From Rhizobium cauense (GTDB lineage: Bacteria; Pseudomonadota; Alphaproteobacteria; Rhizobiales; Rhizobiaceae): a stretch of 64,000 nt of DNA. The notes below the pieces were generated by a model. That model had not been told where the DNA came from, did not search any database, and saw only the letters and a list, made by a program, of their open reading frames with translations. Below are positions 8,843 to 17,519 of this stretch, piece by piece. The stretch's first letter is position 1. Every line of letters begins with the position of its first letter. Made by a program: the position numbers and the translations under genes. The stretch is from positions 248,001 through 312,000 of the forward strand of contig NZ_JAEUAT010000005.1 in NCBI RefSeq assembly GCF_019511525.1. Reading direction: 5' to 3'.

Positions 8843-9412
8843 TCACTTCTTCTTTTTCGGCGCGTCAGATGTGAATTTCGGACCCTCATCCTGACTGTCG
8901 ACCAGGCCAGCGGCCAGTGGGTCGATGGTGATCTTGCCGCCTTCGAGGTCGATATCGAGTACCGAGGTTTCCGAAAAGGGTATCAATACGGGGCGCTTGC
9001 CCGGACCCTTGAGTTCCAGGAGATCGCCGGCACCGAAGTCGAAGACGCCGGTCACTGTACCGTAGCTGACGCCCTGGTCGTCTAGTGCTTCCAGGCCCTC
9101 GAGATCGGCGTAGAAGAACTCGTCTTCCTCCAGCTCGTCATCCGGAAGGTTATCGCGCTCGATGTAGAGCTCCAATCCGTTCAGCGCCTCGGCGGCGGTG
9201 CGGTCGTTGATACCGCGGAAGCGGACGACGACGACGTTCTTCATTTCCCGGATATCGAGAACCTCGAAGGTACGGCCGTCCATGCTGTGCAGGTTGCCGT
9301 AGTCGCCGAGCGCCGTCGGATCGGCGGTGTAGGCCTTGGCGCGCACTTCGCCGCGCAAGCCTTGGGCGCCACCGATCGTTGCCATCAGAACGGGATTTTC
9401 AAGCTTTGCCAT
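8843..9412 (-). CDS. rimM: 16S rRNA processing protein RimM
   Basis: A 189-residue 30S maturation factor that binds S19 and helps assemble the 30S head. It has the N-terminal RimM barrel ([18 protein letters not shown], residues ~10-30) and a PRC-barrel in the second half ([22 protein letters not shown]). The C-terminus carries a lysine run. ATG 9412 has GAAGGA about five bases upstream and fits the family start; the frame remains open to 9499 without similarity. A hairpin terminator-like element lies between rpsP and this gene. Confidence 0.95.
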   Translation of the reverse strand: MAKLENPVLMATIGGAQGLRGEVRAKAYTADPTALGDYGNLHSMDGRTFEVLDIREMKNVVVVRFRGINDRTAAEALNGLELYIERDNLPDDELEEDEFFYADLEGLEALDDQGVSYGTVTGVFDFGAGDLLELKGPGKRPVLIPFSETSVLDIDLEGGKITIDPLAAGLVDSQDEGPKFTSDAPKKKK

Positions 9413-9469
9413 GACGTCCTTCACATGAAGCCGCAAATCTGGGCTTCTCTTAAACGAAGTGCGGTGGAA

Positions 9470-9509
9470 TGGAAACGAAAACGGGCGGCATGTCGCCATG
9501 CCGCCCGTT
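9470..9509 (-). terminator. Terminator-like hairpin between rpsP and rimM
   Basis: AACGGGCGGCAT and ATGCCGCCCGTT form a perfect 12-bp stem with loop GTCGCC. On the minus strand it is followed by the moderately T-rich TTTCGTTTCC. It lies 20 bases after the rpsP stop and 58 before rimM, so it probably lowers rimM-trmD expression relative to rpsP. Confidence 0.7.
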
Positions 9510-9529
9510 CGACAAGGGAAAGTTCCCGA

Positions 9530-9898
9530 TTATTCTGCGGAAGCAGCGGCTTCGGCAGCGTCAGCAGCCTTCTGAGCCTTTTCAGCAGCGCGCTCCTGAG
9601 CCTTCTTGCCCGGCTTTGCCTTTTCCGGGTTGCTCTTGGCGTCGCGCTTTGCAAGGCCAGCTTCGTTCAGGAAGCGCAGAACGCGGTCGGTCGGCTGTGC
9701 GCCCTGATCGAGCCAATGCTTGATACGGTCGTTGTTCAGCGTGACGCGAGCGCTGTTGTCCTTGGCCAGCATCGGGTTCCAGGAACCGAGGTTCTCGAGG
9801 AAGCGGCCGTCGCGCGGCGAACGGGCGTCAGCGAGAACGATGTGGTAGTACGGGCGCTTCTTGGAACCACCGCGTGCGAGACGAATTTTCAGTGCCAT
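9530..9898 (-). CDS. rpsP: 30S ribosomal protein S16, with charged Ala-rich tail
   Basis: A 122-residue S16. The core starts [18 protein letters not shown] and continues through [10 protein letters not shown] and [14 protein letters not shown]. coli S16 has 82 residues; the extra ~40 here are a Lys/Ala/Glu tail ([19 protein letters not shown]). ATG 9898 has AAGGAG eight bases upstream and matches the universal start; the open frame upstream to 9997 is not coding. It lies downstream of ffh and the chorismate mutase gene on the same strand and is followed by a strong hairpin. Confidence 0.97.
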   Translation of the reverse strand: MALKIRLARGGSKKRPYYHIVLADARSPRDGRFLENLGSWNPMLAKDNSARVTLNNDRIKHWLDQGAQPTDRVLRFLNEAGLAKRDAKSNPEKAKPGKKAQERAAEKAQKAADAAEAAASAE

Positions 9899-9947
9899 TT
9901 TCTTTACTCCTTGGACTTTTCTGGACCGCCTGATCCGGCGGTATGGT

Positions 9948-10268
9948 TCATTTTGCTGCGGCGCCGTTTTCGGCGTGGTCTGCAGCGATCTGCTCATGAT
10001 GCCGGATGACTTCCTTGATGATGAAGTTCAGGAACTTCTCGGCGAAATCCGGATCCAGATTGGCATCCTTCGCCAGATGGCGGAGGCGTTCGATCTGGTA
10101 TTCTTCGCGCGCCGGATCGGCCGGCGGCAACTTGTACTTGGCCTTGAGAACGCCGACCTCTTTGGTGCAGCGGAAACGCTCGGCCAGGATATGGACCAGC
10201 GCCGCGTCGATGTTGTCGATCGACTGGCGATAGTTCGAAAGCTGGGCTTTGATTTCAGGATCAATCAT
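9948..10268 (-). CDS. Chorismate mutase, AroQ class
   Basis: A 106-residue all-helical AroQ-type chorismate mutase, converting chorismate to prephenate for phenylalanine and tyrosine synthesis. The family features are visible: an N-terminal helix with [20 protein letters not shown] and KEVGVLKA carrying the active-site basic residues, and a final helix with [16 protein letters not shown]. There is no prephenate dehydratase or dehydrogenase domain attached. It starts 16 bases after ffh and ends 49 before rpsP, so it is probably in the ffh-rpsP transcript. Confidence 0.93.
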   Translation of the reverse strand: MIDPEIKAQLSNYRQSIDNIDAALVHILAERFRCTKEVGVLKAKYKLPPADPAREEYQIERLRHLAKDANLDPDFAEKFLNFIIKEVIRHHEQIAADHAENGAAAK

Positions 10269-10284
10269 CTTCTACGCGACCCCT

Positions 10285-11853
10285 TCACTTCTTCTTGGGC
10301 AGGCCGGGAAGGCCGGGGAAACCACCACCAAGGCCCGACAGCTTGGCGCCGCCCAGACCCGGCAAACCGCCGCCGCCGAGACCGGGCAGCCCAACGCCCG
10401 GCTTTCCAAGACCGGCAGCTTCAGCCTGCTTCTGGAGCGCTTCGAGCTGCTTCGGGTCGATGTTGGATAGATCAGGCATACCCCCACCGAGGCCACCGAG
10501 GCCCATCTTGCCGGCAAGGCCGCCCATCATCTGCTTCATCAGGCCGCCCTTGCCCTTGCCACCCATCATCTTCATCATGTCCGCCATCTGGCGGTGCATC
10601 TTCAGGAGCTTGTTGATGTCGGAGGCATCGGTGCCGGAACCGGCGGCGATGCGCTTCTTGCGCGAATGCTTGAGGATATCAGGGTTGGCGCGCTCGGCCT
10701 TGGTCATCGAAGAGATGATGGCCAGCTGTCGGCCGAACAGGCTGTCGTTCAGACCGGCCGAAGCCATCTTGTCCTTCATGCCTGCCATGCCTGGCATCAT
10801 CGACATGATGCCGCCCATGCCGCCCATCTTCTGCATCTGGCGCAGCTGGTCGGCGAGGTCGTTGAGGTCGAACTTGCCCTTGGCCATCTTGGCGGCCATG
10901 GCGGCCGCCTTCTCGGCGTCGATGTTTTCAGCGGCGCGCTCGACGAGCGAAACGATGTCGCCCATGCCGAGGATGCGGTCGGCGATACGGCGCGGGTGGA
11001 ACTCTTCGAGCTCGCCCATGCGCTCGCCGACACCGATGAGCTTGATCGGCTTGCCGGTGACGGCGCGCATCGAGAGTGCCGCACCGCCACGGCCGTCGCC
11101 GTCCATGCGGGTCAAGACGAGGCCGGTGATGCCGACGCGTTCGTCGAAGTTGCGGGCGAGATTGACGGCGTCCTGACCGGTCAGCGAATCCGCGACCAGC
11201 AGGATTTCATGCGGGTTCGACTTCTTCTTGATGTCGGCCATCTCGACCATCAAGGGCTCGTCGATATGCGTACGGCCGGCGGTGTCGAGGATGACGACGT
11301 CATGGCCTCCGAGCTTGGCTGCCTGCACGGCGCGTGCGGCAATATCGGTCGGCGACTGGCCGGCGATGACGGGCAGCGTATCGACATTGGTCTGCACGCC
11401 GAGCTGGCGCAGCTGCTCCTGGGCGGCCGGGCGTCGCGTATCGAGCGACGCCATCAGCACCTTCTTCTTCTCGCGGTCGGTAAGCCGCTTGGCGATCTTC
11501 GCAGTCGTGGTCGTCTTACCGGAACCCTGTAGACCGACCATCATGATGACGACCGGGGCGGCCGCATGCAGGTCGACGCCCACACCTTCGCCACCGAGCA
11601 TCTCGATCAACTCGTCATGGACGATCTTTACGACCATCTGGCCCGGTTTGATCGACTTCAGGATCTCGGCGCCGACGGCCTTCTCGCGGACGCGGTCGGT
11701 GAACGAGCGCACGACATCGAGCGCGACGTCTGCTTCCAGCAGCGCACGGCGAACCTCGCGCAGCGCCGCGGAAACATCACTTTCCGAAAGCGCGCCACGG
11801 CCTGTCAGTCCATTCAGAATGGATCCAAGACGGTCCTGGAGGTTCTCAAACAT
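10285..11853 (-). CDS. ffh: Signal recognition particle protein Ffh (SRP54)
   Basis: A 522-residue SRP GTPase that binds 4.5S RNA and signal sequences of inner-membrane proteins and docks on FtsY, which is also in this window. The NG domain spans ~1-295: P-loop GLQGSGKTTT (107-116), DTAGR, and TRMDGDGRGG. The Met-rich M domain follows (MMPGMAGMKDKMASAG, MADMMKMMGGKGKGG), and the C-terminal ~70 residues are Gly/Leu/Pro-rich. ATG 11853 is set by AAGGAAGAG upstream and by the MFENLQDRLG family start; the open frame to 12105 is leader. A terminator-like hairpin lies ~75 bases upstream. Confidence 0.97.
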   Translation of the reverse strand: MFENLQDRLGSILNGLTGRGALSESDVSAALREVRRALLEADVALDVVRSFTDRVREKAVGAEILKSIKPGQMVVKIVHDELIEMLGGEGVGVDLHAAAPVVIMMVGLQGSGKTTTTAKIAKRLTDREKKKVLMASLDTRRPAAQEQLRQLGVQTNVDTLPVIAGQSPTDIAARAVQAAKLGGHDVVILDTAGRTHIDEPLMVEMADIKKKSNPHEILLVADSLTGQDAVNLARNFDERVGITGLVLTRMDGDGRGGAALSMRAVTGKPIKLIGVGERMGELEEFHPRRIADRILGMGDIVSLVERAAENIDAEKAAAMAAKMAKGKFDLNDLADQLRQMQKMGGMGGIMSMMPGMAGMKDKMASAGLNDSLFGRQLAIISSMTKAERANPDILKHSRKKRIAAGSGTDASDINKLLKMHRQMADMMKMMGGKGKGGLMKQMMGGLAGKMGLGGLGGGMPDLSNIDPKQLEALQKQAEAAGLGKPGVGLPGLGGGGLPGLGGAKLSGLGGGFPGLPGLPKKK

Positions 11854-12157
11854 CGGCTCTTCCTTGTGATTTCCTGAAGACGGAAACCTTGTGCTTTTCC
11901 TTGACGAAAACAAGACGCATAGCCAAAAAGCACCCGAGGGCGCATCGCGCTGTCGGGTGTGGACCTCCGGGATCGGTTTATACCTTTGCGGGCCCCGGTC
12001 GGTGGCTCGAGTCTTGAAGCTCGTCGCAGATTGAGCGGCGGTAAACAGGAAAAAGCGCCGCGAGTCAAGGCAAAGCCGAGAAAAGACGGTGTTTCGATCT
12101 TTCAAAACCGCGCGCCCGATCCCAGATCAGCCTTCCACACAACGGAAACGCTCTTGC
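11854..12157. other. ffh leader and shared ffh/MBL intergenic region
   Basis: These 304 bases separate divergent ffh and the metallo-beta-lactamase-fold gene. Read on the minus strand they hold a CTTGAC hexamer near 12062-12067, several short hairpins, and then a hairpin with a T5 tract (11925-11959) before ffh. No protein-coding gene is convincing. A structured RNA of roughly 110-120 nt ending at the hairpin is possible. Confidence 0.4.
11925..11959 (-). terminator. Terminator-like hairpin upstream of ffh
   Basis: On the minus strand CACCCGA and TCGGGTG close a hairpin with an inner GCGC/GCGC stem and an ATC-type loop, followed directly by CTTTTTGG. It has the form of an intrinsic terminator but lies upstream of the ffh start, so it would end a leader transcript, attenuate ffh or end a small RNA. 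Confidence 0.6.
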
Positions 12158-13162
12158 ATGTCCACTGCCAAGCGACGCAATCCCTATTATCAGGGTCCTG
12201 TCTCCGATCACTTCGACGGCACGCATTTCTTCAATCCTGATGGTATCGAGCCGCTCGGTTTCAGAGATCTGATGCGATGGCAGTTCGGCGGTGGTCGCGA
12301 TCGCTGGCCGAAGTCGGTTCCAAGCCCATTCCAGCCAGCCAAGCCGGATTTGCGTGTCGACGGCGAAGATATCAAGGTAACGATGGTCGGTCATGCGACC
12401 CTGCTAATTCAGGTCGCCGGGTTGAACATCCTGACGGATCCCGTCTGGTCGGATCGCGCAAGTCCCTTCGCCTTTGCCGGCCCCAGACGCGTCGTTGCGC
12501 CTGGCATCGCGTTCGAGGATCTGCCGCCGATCGATCTCGTCCTCGTTTCGCATAACCACTACGATCACCTTGACGTTGCGACGCTTCGCCGTCTGCAGGC
12601 GAAACACCGGCCGCATGTCGTTACACCGCTTGGTAACGACACGATCATTCGCCGTGCCTGCCCCACGATGCAGGTGACAGCGATGGACTGGGGCGAGCGC
12701 ATCTCGCTTCAGGGGATCGATATTTACGCGGAGCCGGCGCACCACTGGTCGGCGCGCGGCACGGGGGATCGTCGCATGGCGCTCTGGGCGGCGTTCGTGT
12801 TGTCGACGCCGGCCGGGAAGATCTATCACATCGGCGATACCGGCTTTCACGGCGGCGTCAACTATAAGGCCGCGCAGCAAAAGCATGACGGTTTTCGCCT
12901 CGCCATCCTGCCATTCGGCGCTTATGAGCCGCGCTGGTTCATGAAGGGGCAGCACCAGAACCCCGAGGAGGCGGTGGCGGGAATGCAGCTCGCCAACGCC
13001 GCCTATGTCGCCGGGCACCACTTTGCTACGTTCCAGCTGACGGACGAGGCGATCGATGCACCGGTCAAGGCACTCGATGCGGCAATGACCGATCACGGCA
13101 TCTCGCCCGAGCGGTTCCGCCCGCTCAGGGCAGGCGAGGTCTTCGACGTGCCGCAAACATGA
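12158..13162 (+). CDS. Metallo-beta-lactamase-fold hydrolase (NAPE-PLD/RomA-like)
   Basis: A 334-residue protein of the metallo-beta-lactamase superfamily, closest to the NAPE-PLD-like/UlaG-RomA group. The metal motif is SHNHYDHLD at 131-139 (HxHxDH). Further histidines lie in AHHWSARG, IYHIGDTGFHGG and VAGHHFATF. The group includes phosphodiesterases acting on phospholipid derivatives, but the substrate here is unknown. There is no signal peptide, so it is likely cytoplasmic. ATG 12158 fits the conserved start region; the Shine-Dalgarno is weak. Its stop codon directly abuts the stop of the convergent EF-G-like gene. Confidence 0.88.
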   Translation: MSTAKRRNPYYQGPVSDHFDGTHFFNPDGIEPLGFRDLMRWQFGGGRDRWPKSVPSPFQPAKPDLRVDGEDIKVTMVGHATLLIQVAGLNILTDPVWSDRASPFAFAGPRRVVAPGIAFEDLPPIDLVLVSHNHYDHLDVATLRRLQAKHRPHVVTPLGNDTIIRRACPTMQVTAMDWGERISLQGIDIYAEPAHHWSARGTGDRRMALWAAFVLSTPAGKIYHIGDTGFHGGVNYKAAQQKHDGFRLAILPFGAYEPRWFMKGQHQNPEEAVAGMQLANAAYVAGHHFATFQLTDEAIDAPVKALDAAMTDHGISPERFRPLRAGEVFDVPQT

Positions 13163-15121
13163 TCAGTGTGGCTGAGCCCCCGAGCCGTGCGTGTTGACGA
13201 TGGTGTCGGCCTCCTTGCCGTAAAGCTCCTCGAAATGATCGAAGGTCTTTGAGAAGTGGCCGATGCCCTGCGTCGCGGATTTCAGCGATCGTGCCAATTC
13301 TTCCAAGACACCACCTGGGACAAGCGCGCGGAATATGTCCCAGCCCTTTGCATTCTCGTCGCGGTCAAAGCCGAGAACCTGTCCCTTGAGCGAGGAAACG
13401 AGCGTCACCATGCCTCCGGAGTAGACCGAAGGGATATGAATATCGACGCGCACGACAGGCTGCATGAGCACGGCGGATGCCTGTGACAGCGCTTGCTTGA
13501 CGCCCATTTTCCCGGCCGCACGGAAGGCAAAATCGGAGCTGTCGACCGAGTGGTACTGGCCGTCGGTCAAAGTTACGTCGACGTCAATCACCTGGAAGCC
13601 AAGGGGCCCTTTCTCCATGGCTTCGCGGGCTCCGGCCTCGACCGCGGGTATGTAGTTTCGCGGCACAGTGCCGCCTTTGACGCTTTCGCCGAAGGTGAAA
13701 CCTTGTCCGCGCTCGTTTGGCCGCACACTGAGTTGCACATCGGCGAATTGGCCAGCACCGCCCGTCTGCTTGCGGTGACGGTAGCGTACGTCCGACGGCT
13801 TGGAGATTGTTTCCCGGTAGATCGGGTTCGGCGCGCGGTCCGAAACCTCGACCCGGAATACCTCCGACAGCGTTCTTCGAAGGTCGCGCAGATGGACGGG
13901 CCCCTGTGCGCAGATCAGCGCTGCGCCAGTACCTTCCTCCTGCATCACCTTGAGACCGCGATCGGTTTCCGCCAGTTTCGCCAGTGTGGCAGAGAGCTTG
14001 GTTTCGTCACGTTCGCTGCCGGGAACGAGGATCCTTTCAAGCATGGGTGTCGGCGGTGTCGTCCAGTCGGGTGGTTCGACGCTGGCGGATTGTGTCAGCA
14101 AGGCCGGCGCCGGCAGATGGTCCGATTTCAAAGCGGCAAATATGCCGCCTGCCTGCACGGTACCGCTGATCGGCTTTCCGCTGCCGGCTTCCTGCAGTGG
14201 ACCCAAAGTGGCGCCGCCGAGCGACGCGCCTTGCTTCAAACCGTCGGCAAACGCGCGTATCAGGACCGTCTTGCCGACATTGGCCTTGTGATAGGCGTGG
14301 AAACTGACGGCCGAAATTTCCGTATCTTGCGCCCCTGAGCTTTCCGCAAGCCTCGTCCGCAGCGCGGCTGCCGGTGGCGCCTCGTGGCGAAGGGCCTTCA
14401 TCAGGCGCATGATGCCGTTGCTGTGCGAAGCGGCACCGAACAGCACGGGGATGACCCGGTTCTCCTTGAGTATCCGTGAGGAAATTGCAAACAGCGTGTC
14501 GCTTGCCGGCTCGCGGTCTTCGATAAGCTCCTCGAGCAGCCAATCATCGAATTCCGACAGCTGTTCGAGCATCTCTGCCCGGGCCTCGTGCTCGCGCTCG
14601 GCAGTGTCCTTCGGCAGTTCGATCAGCGCAGACGGCTGCCCTTCCCGGTAGCGCCACGCACGTTCAGAAATCAGGTCGCAGCTGCCGACGACCGTGTCGC
14701 CTTCGCGAATCGGCACCTGCCGCAGAACGAGAGGGTGGTTTGAGTAGGCCTGGAGTGCAGCGATGACATCGCGCAATCGGCCGCGCGGTTCATCCATCCT
14801 GTTGATGAAGACCAAACAGGGCGTGCCGGATGCCTCGATGGCGCGGAGATAGGGTGCCACCAGAACCGCTTCGTCCGGCGTCGGTGATATGCAGAGAATA
14901 CAGGCGTCGCTAGCGAGTAGGGCATCCTGCGCCAGGGCCAGCGCCTCGTTTGCTCCGGGTGTGTCGATCGCACACCATGCTTCGTCCTTGAAATCGAATT
15001 CCGTCAGGCTTGATCCATATGGAGAGGCTGACTTTCTGGGCGTTCCCTCGAGCGAGGCCAGCTTTGCGACGAGTGTCGTTTTTCCCGTCTGCGAGGGCCC
15101 AAGTACCGTGAAGCAGCGCAT
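13163..15121 (-). CDS. Divergent EF-G-like translational GTPase
   Basis: A 652-residue protein with the full EF-G domain order: G domain, barrel domain II and the III-IV-V region (RYRHRKQTGGAGQFADVQL, SGGMVTLVSSLKGQVLGFD). It has a P-loop GPSQTGKT (8-15), DTPG (53-56) and NRMD (107-110) in place of NKxD. The EF-G catalytic histidine of DTPGH is replaced by Ala57, and the switch I RGITI sequence is missing, so GTP hydrolysis may be slow or absent. GGGAGG precedes ATG 15121. It is likely a paralogue of fusA with a special role, not the main translocase. Confidence 0.85.
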   Translation of the reverse strand: MRCFTVLGPSQTGKTTLVAKLASLEGTPRKSASPYGSSLTEFDFKDEAWCAIDTPGANEALALAQDALLASDACILCISPTPDEAVLVAPYLRAIEASGTPCLVFINRMDEPRGRLRDVIAALQAYSNHPLVLRQVPIREGDTVVGSCDLISERAWRYREGQPSALIELPKDTAEREHEARAEMLEQLSEFDDWLLEELIEDREPASDTLFAISSRILKENRVIPVLFGAASHSNGIMRLMKALRHEAPPAAALRTRLAESSGAQDTEISAVSFHAYHKANVGKTVLIRAFADGLKQGASLGGATLGPLQEAGSGKPISGTVQAGGIFAALKSDHLPAPALLTQSASVEPPDWTTPPTPMLERILVPGSERDETKLSATLAKLAETDRGLKVMQEEGTGAALICAQGPVHLRDLRRTLSEVFRVEVSDRAPNPIYRETISKPSDVRYRHRKQTGGAGQFADVQLSVRPNERGQGFTFGESVKGGTVPRNYIPAVEAGAREAMEKGPLGFQVIDVDVTLTDGQYHSVDSSDFAFRAAGKMGVKQALSQASAVLMQPVVRVDIHIPSVYSGGMVTLVSSLKGQVLGFDRDENAKGWDIFRALVPGGVLEELARSLKSATQGIGHFSKTFDHFEELYGKEADTIVNTHGSGAQPH

Positions 15122-15318
15122 CGGCGATCCTCCCTGCCAAAAGCACCATCCAAACCAAAGAATGCCCCCAAGCGAAGAAAAGCGCCAGATAGTTGCGATC
15201 ATTCTTAAATATGAGGCTTCGTATGGCTCTCTCATGAATGTGTCGCGGTGCTCGGGTCCGTCAAGCCACTGGTAATTGCCGTGCATTTCCGCCATATACA
15301 GCCCAAACAGAGACGGAC

Positions 15319-16233
15319 ATGACACCTATGAGCGCAACGGTCGAATTCGCGAAGATGAACGGGCTTGGCAACAAGATCCTGGTCGTTGATATGCGCGGCC
15401 GTGGCGACAAGGTGACGCCGGCCGCGGCAATCGCGCTGAATGCCGCTGACGATACGCAGTTCGACCAGATCATGGCTATCCACGACCCGAAGGCTGCGGG
15501 TACGGATGCCTGGATCGATATTCTCAATTCCGACGGCTCGAAGGCGCAGGCCTGCGGCAATGGCACGCGCTGCGTCGTGCAGGCGCTTGCGTCTGAGACC
15601 GGCAAGAAGGTCTTCACCTTCCAGACGGTGGCCGGCATCCTCAATGCCGTCGAGCACGAGGATGGGACGATCTCCGTCGATATGGGCAAGCCGGTCTTCG
15701 AGTGGGACAAGATCCCGCTTGCCGAAGAATTCCACGATACCAGCCGCATCGAGCTGCAGATCGGGCCGATTGACAACCCGGTGCTGCATTCGCCCTCCGT
15801 TGCTTCGATGGGCAATCCGCATGCGATCTTCTGGATCGACCGCGATCCGATGTCGTTCGATCTCGGCCGCTTCGGACCGCTGCTTGAAAATCATCCGATG
15901 TTCCCCGAGCGCGCCAACATCACGCTGGCGCAGGTGACCTCGCCGAGCTCGATCACGACGCGCACCTGGGAACGCGGTGCGGGACTGACGCTTGCCTGTG
16001 GTTCCGCCGCTTGTGCGACCGCTGTTTCCGCTGCCCGCACCGGACGGACTGGGCGCGACGTCGCGGTGAAGGTCGCAAGCAGCCCCAATCAGGGCATGCT
16101 CAACATCGAATGGCGCGAACGCGATGGCCACGTCATCATGACCGGCCCTGCCGAATGGGAATGGTCCGGCACGCTCGACCCGTCGACGGGTGATTGGTCG
16201 CGCGATGCGGCGCCGGGAGCGGAAGCGCGGTGA
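15319..16233 (+). CDS. dapF: Diaminopimelate epimerase
   Basis: A 304-residue enzyme that converts LL- to meso-diaminopimelate for lysine and peptidoglycan. The two active-site cysteines are present: C79 in ACGNGTRC and C227 in TLACGSAAC. The start could be ATG 15319 or ATG 15328; neither has a strong Shine-Dalgarno and the first is given. The GTG start of mtaB overlaps its TGA by three bases, so dapF and mtaB are translationally coupled, and ftsY follows after 15 bases. This dapF-mtaB-ftsY order is common in Rhizobiales. Confidence 0.96.
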   Translation: MTPMSATVEFAKMNGLGNKILVVDMRGRGDKVTPAAAIALNAADDTQFDQIMAIHDPKAAGTDAWIDILNSDGSKAQACGNGTRCVVQALASETGKKVFTFQTVAGILNAVEHEDGTISVDMGKPVFEWDKIPLAEEFHDTSRIELQIGPIDNPVLHSPSVASMGNPHAIFWIDRDPMSFDLGRFGPLLENHPMFPERANITLAQVTSPSSITTRTWERGAGLTLACGSAACATAVSAARTGRTGRDVAVKVASSPNQGMLNIEWRERDGHVIMTGPAEWEWSGTLDPSTGDWSRDAAPGAEAR

Positions 16234-17504
16234 GCGGCGTCGAAGTCATCACCTTCGGCTGTCGTCTCAATACCTACGAATCCGAAGTGATGCGGGCCGA
16301 GGCCGAGAAGGCCGGGCTCAACAATGCCATCCTCGTCAATACCTGCGCGGTCACCGGCGAAGCCGTGCGTCAGGCTCGCCAGGCAATCCGACGGGCGCGG
16401 CGCGACAATCCTCATGCCCGCATCATCGTGACAGGCTGCGCTGCCCAGACGGAAAAAGAAACCTTCGCCGAGATGGCCGAGGTCGATGCTGTTCTCGGCA
16501 ACGAGGAGAAGCTGAAGAGCGCTTCCTATCGCGCGCTGCCTGATTTCGGCGTTTCGGCGGAAGAGAAGCTGCGCGTCAACGACATCATGAGCGTGCGCCA
16601 GACGGCGCCGCAGATGGTCAAGCATATCGACGGTCATGTACGGGCGTTCATCCAGGTCCAGAATGGTTGCGACCACCGCTGCACCTTCTGCATAATTCCC
16701 TATGGCCGCGGAAATTCGCGTTCGGTGCCGATGGGAGCGGTCGTCGACCAGGCGCGCAAGCTCGTCGAAAGCGGCTACCGGGAGATCGTGCTGACCGGCG
16801 TCGACGCGACCAGCTATGGTGCCGATCTTCCCGGCGAGCCGACGCTCGGGCTGCTTGCGAAGACACTTCTGAAGCAGGTGCCCGATATTCGCCGCCTGCG
16901 GCTTTCGTCGATCGACAGCATCGAGGCCGACAAGCATCTGCTCGATCTGATCGCCGAGGAAGCGCGCTTCATGCCGCATCTTCACCTCTCGCTGCAGCAT
17001 GGCGACGACATGATCCTGAAGCGGATGAAGCGTCGCCATTCCAGCGCTGACGCTTTGGCTTTCGTCAACGACGTGCGCCGCCTGCGGCCGGAGATGAGCT
17101 TCGGCGCGGATATGATCGCCGGCTTTCCGACCGAGAGCGAGGAGATGTTCGCCAATGCCGCGCGGCTGGCGGACGAGGCTGGTATCGCCCATCTCCACGT
17201 GTTCCCTTACAGCCCACGACCGGGAACGCCTGCCGCGCGAATGCCGCAGCTCGATCGCGCGTTGGTCAAGGAGCGTGCGGCGCGGCTTCGCGCCACTGGA
17301 CATCGCCTGCATCAGGCCCATCTCGACGGAATGGTCGGAACGCAGCAATGGCTGCTGGTGGAAAACAATGGTTTGGCGCATACCGAGAACTTCACGCTTG
17401 TCGCAGCGGCCGGACTGGCACCCCGAAGCTTCGTGCAGGCTGTTATCACCGGGCACAACGGCAAACACCTCGACATGCAATTGACGGCCGCCGACGCGGC
17501 CTGA
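16230..17504 (+). CDS. mtaB: tRNA t6A37 methylthiotransferase MtaB
   Basis: A 424-residue radical-SAM methylthiotransferase that makes ms2t6A37 in tRNAs reading ANN codons. The N-terminal MTTase cluster ligands are C11, C39 and C70. The radical-SAM cluster is C147, C151 and C154 in [16 protein letters not shown], and a TRAM-like C-terminus follows. The start is GTG 16230, overlapping the dapF stop (GTGA), with GGGAGC/GGAAG upstream. A longer in-frame ATG at 16194 lies inside dapF and is rejected. It sits in the dapF-mtaB-ftsY operon. Confidence 0.94.
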   Translation: MSGVEVITFGCRLNTYESEVMRAEAEKAGLNNAILVNTCAVTGEAVRQARQAIRRARRDNPHARIIVTGCAAQTEKETFAEMAEVDAVLGNEEKLKSASYRALPDFGVSAEEKLRVNDIMSVRQTAPQMVKHIDGHVRAFIQVQNGCDHRCTFCIIPYGRGNSRSVPMGAVVDQARKLVESGYREIVLTGVDATSYGADLPGEPTLGLLAKTLLKQVPDIRRLRLSSIDSIEADKHLLDLIAEEARFMPHLHLSLQHGDDMILKRMKRRHSSADALAFVNDVRRLRPEMSFGADMIAGFPTESEEMFANAARLADEAGIAHLHVFPYSPRPGTPAARMPQLDRALVKERAARLRATGHRLHQAHLDGMVGTQQWLLVENNGLAHTENFTLVAAAGLAPRSFVQAVITGHNGKHLDMQLTAADAA

Positions 17505-17519
17505 GTTTACGGAATCCTC

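Noticed and set aside
10594..11532. 312-codon plus-strand frame
   Set aside because: Antisense shadow of ffh.
11990..12110. 4.5S SRP RNA upstream of ffh
   Set aside because: The diagnostic GGAAGCAGCC/SRP tetraloop region is not present on either strand.
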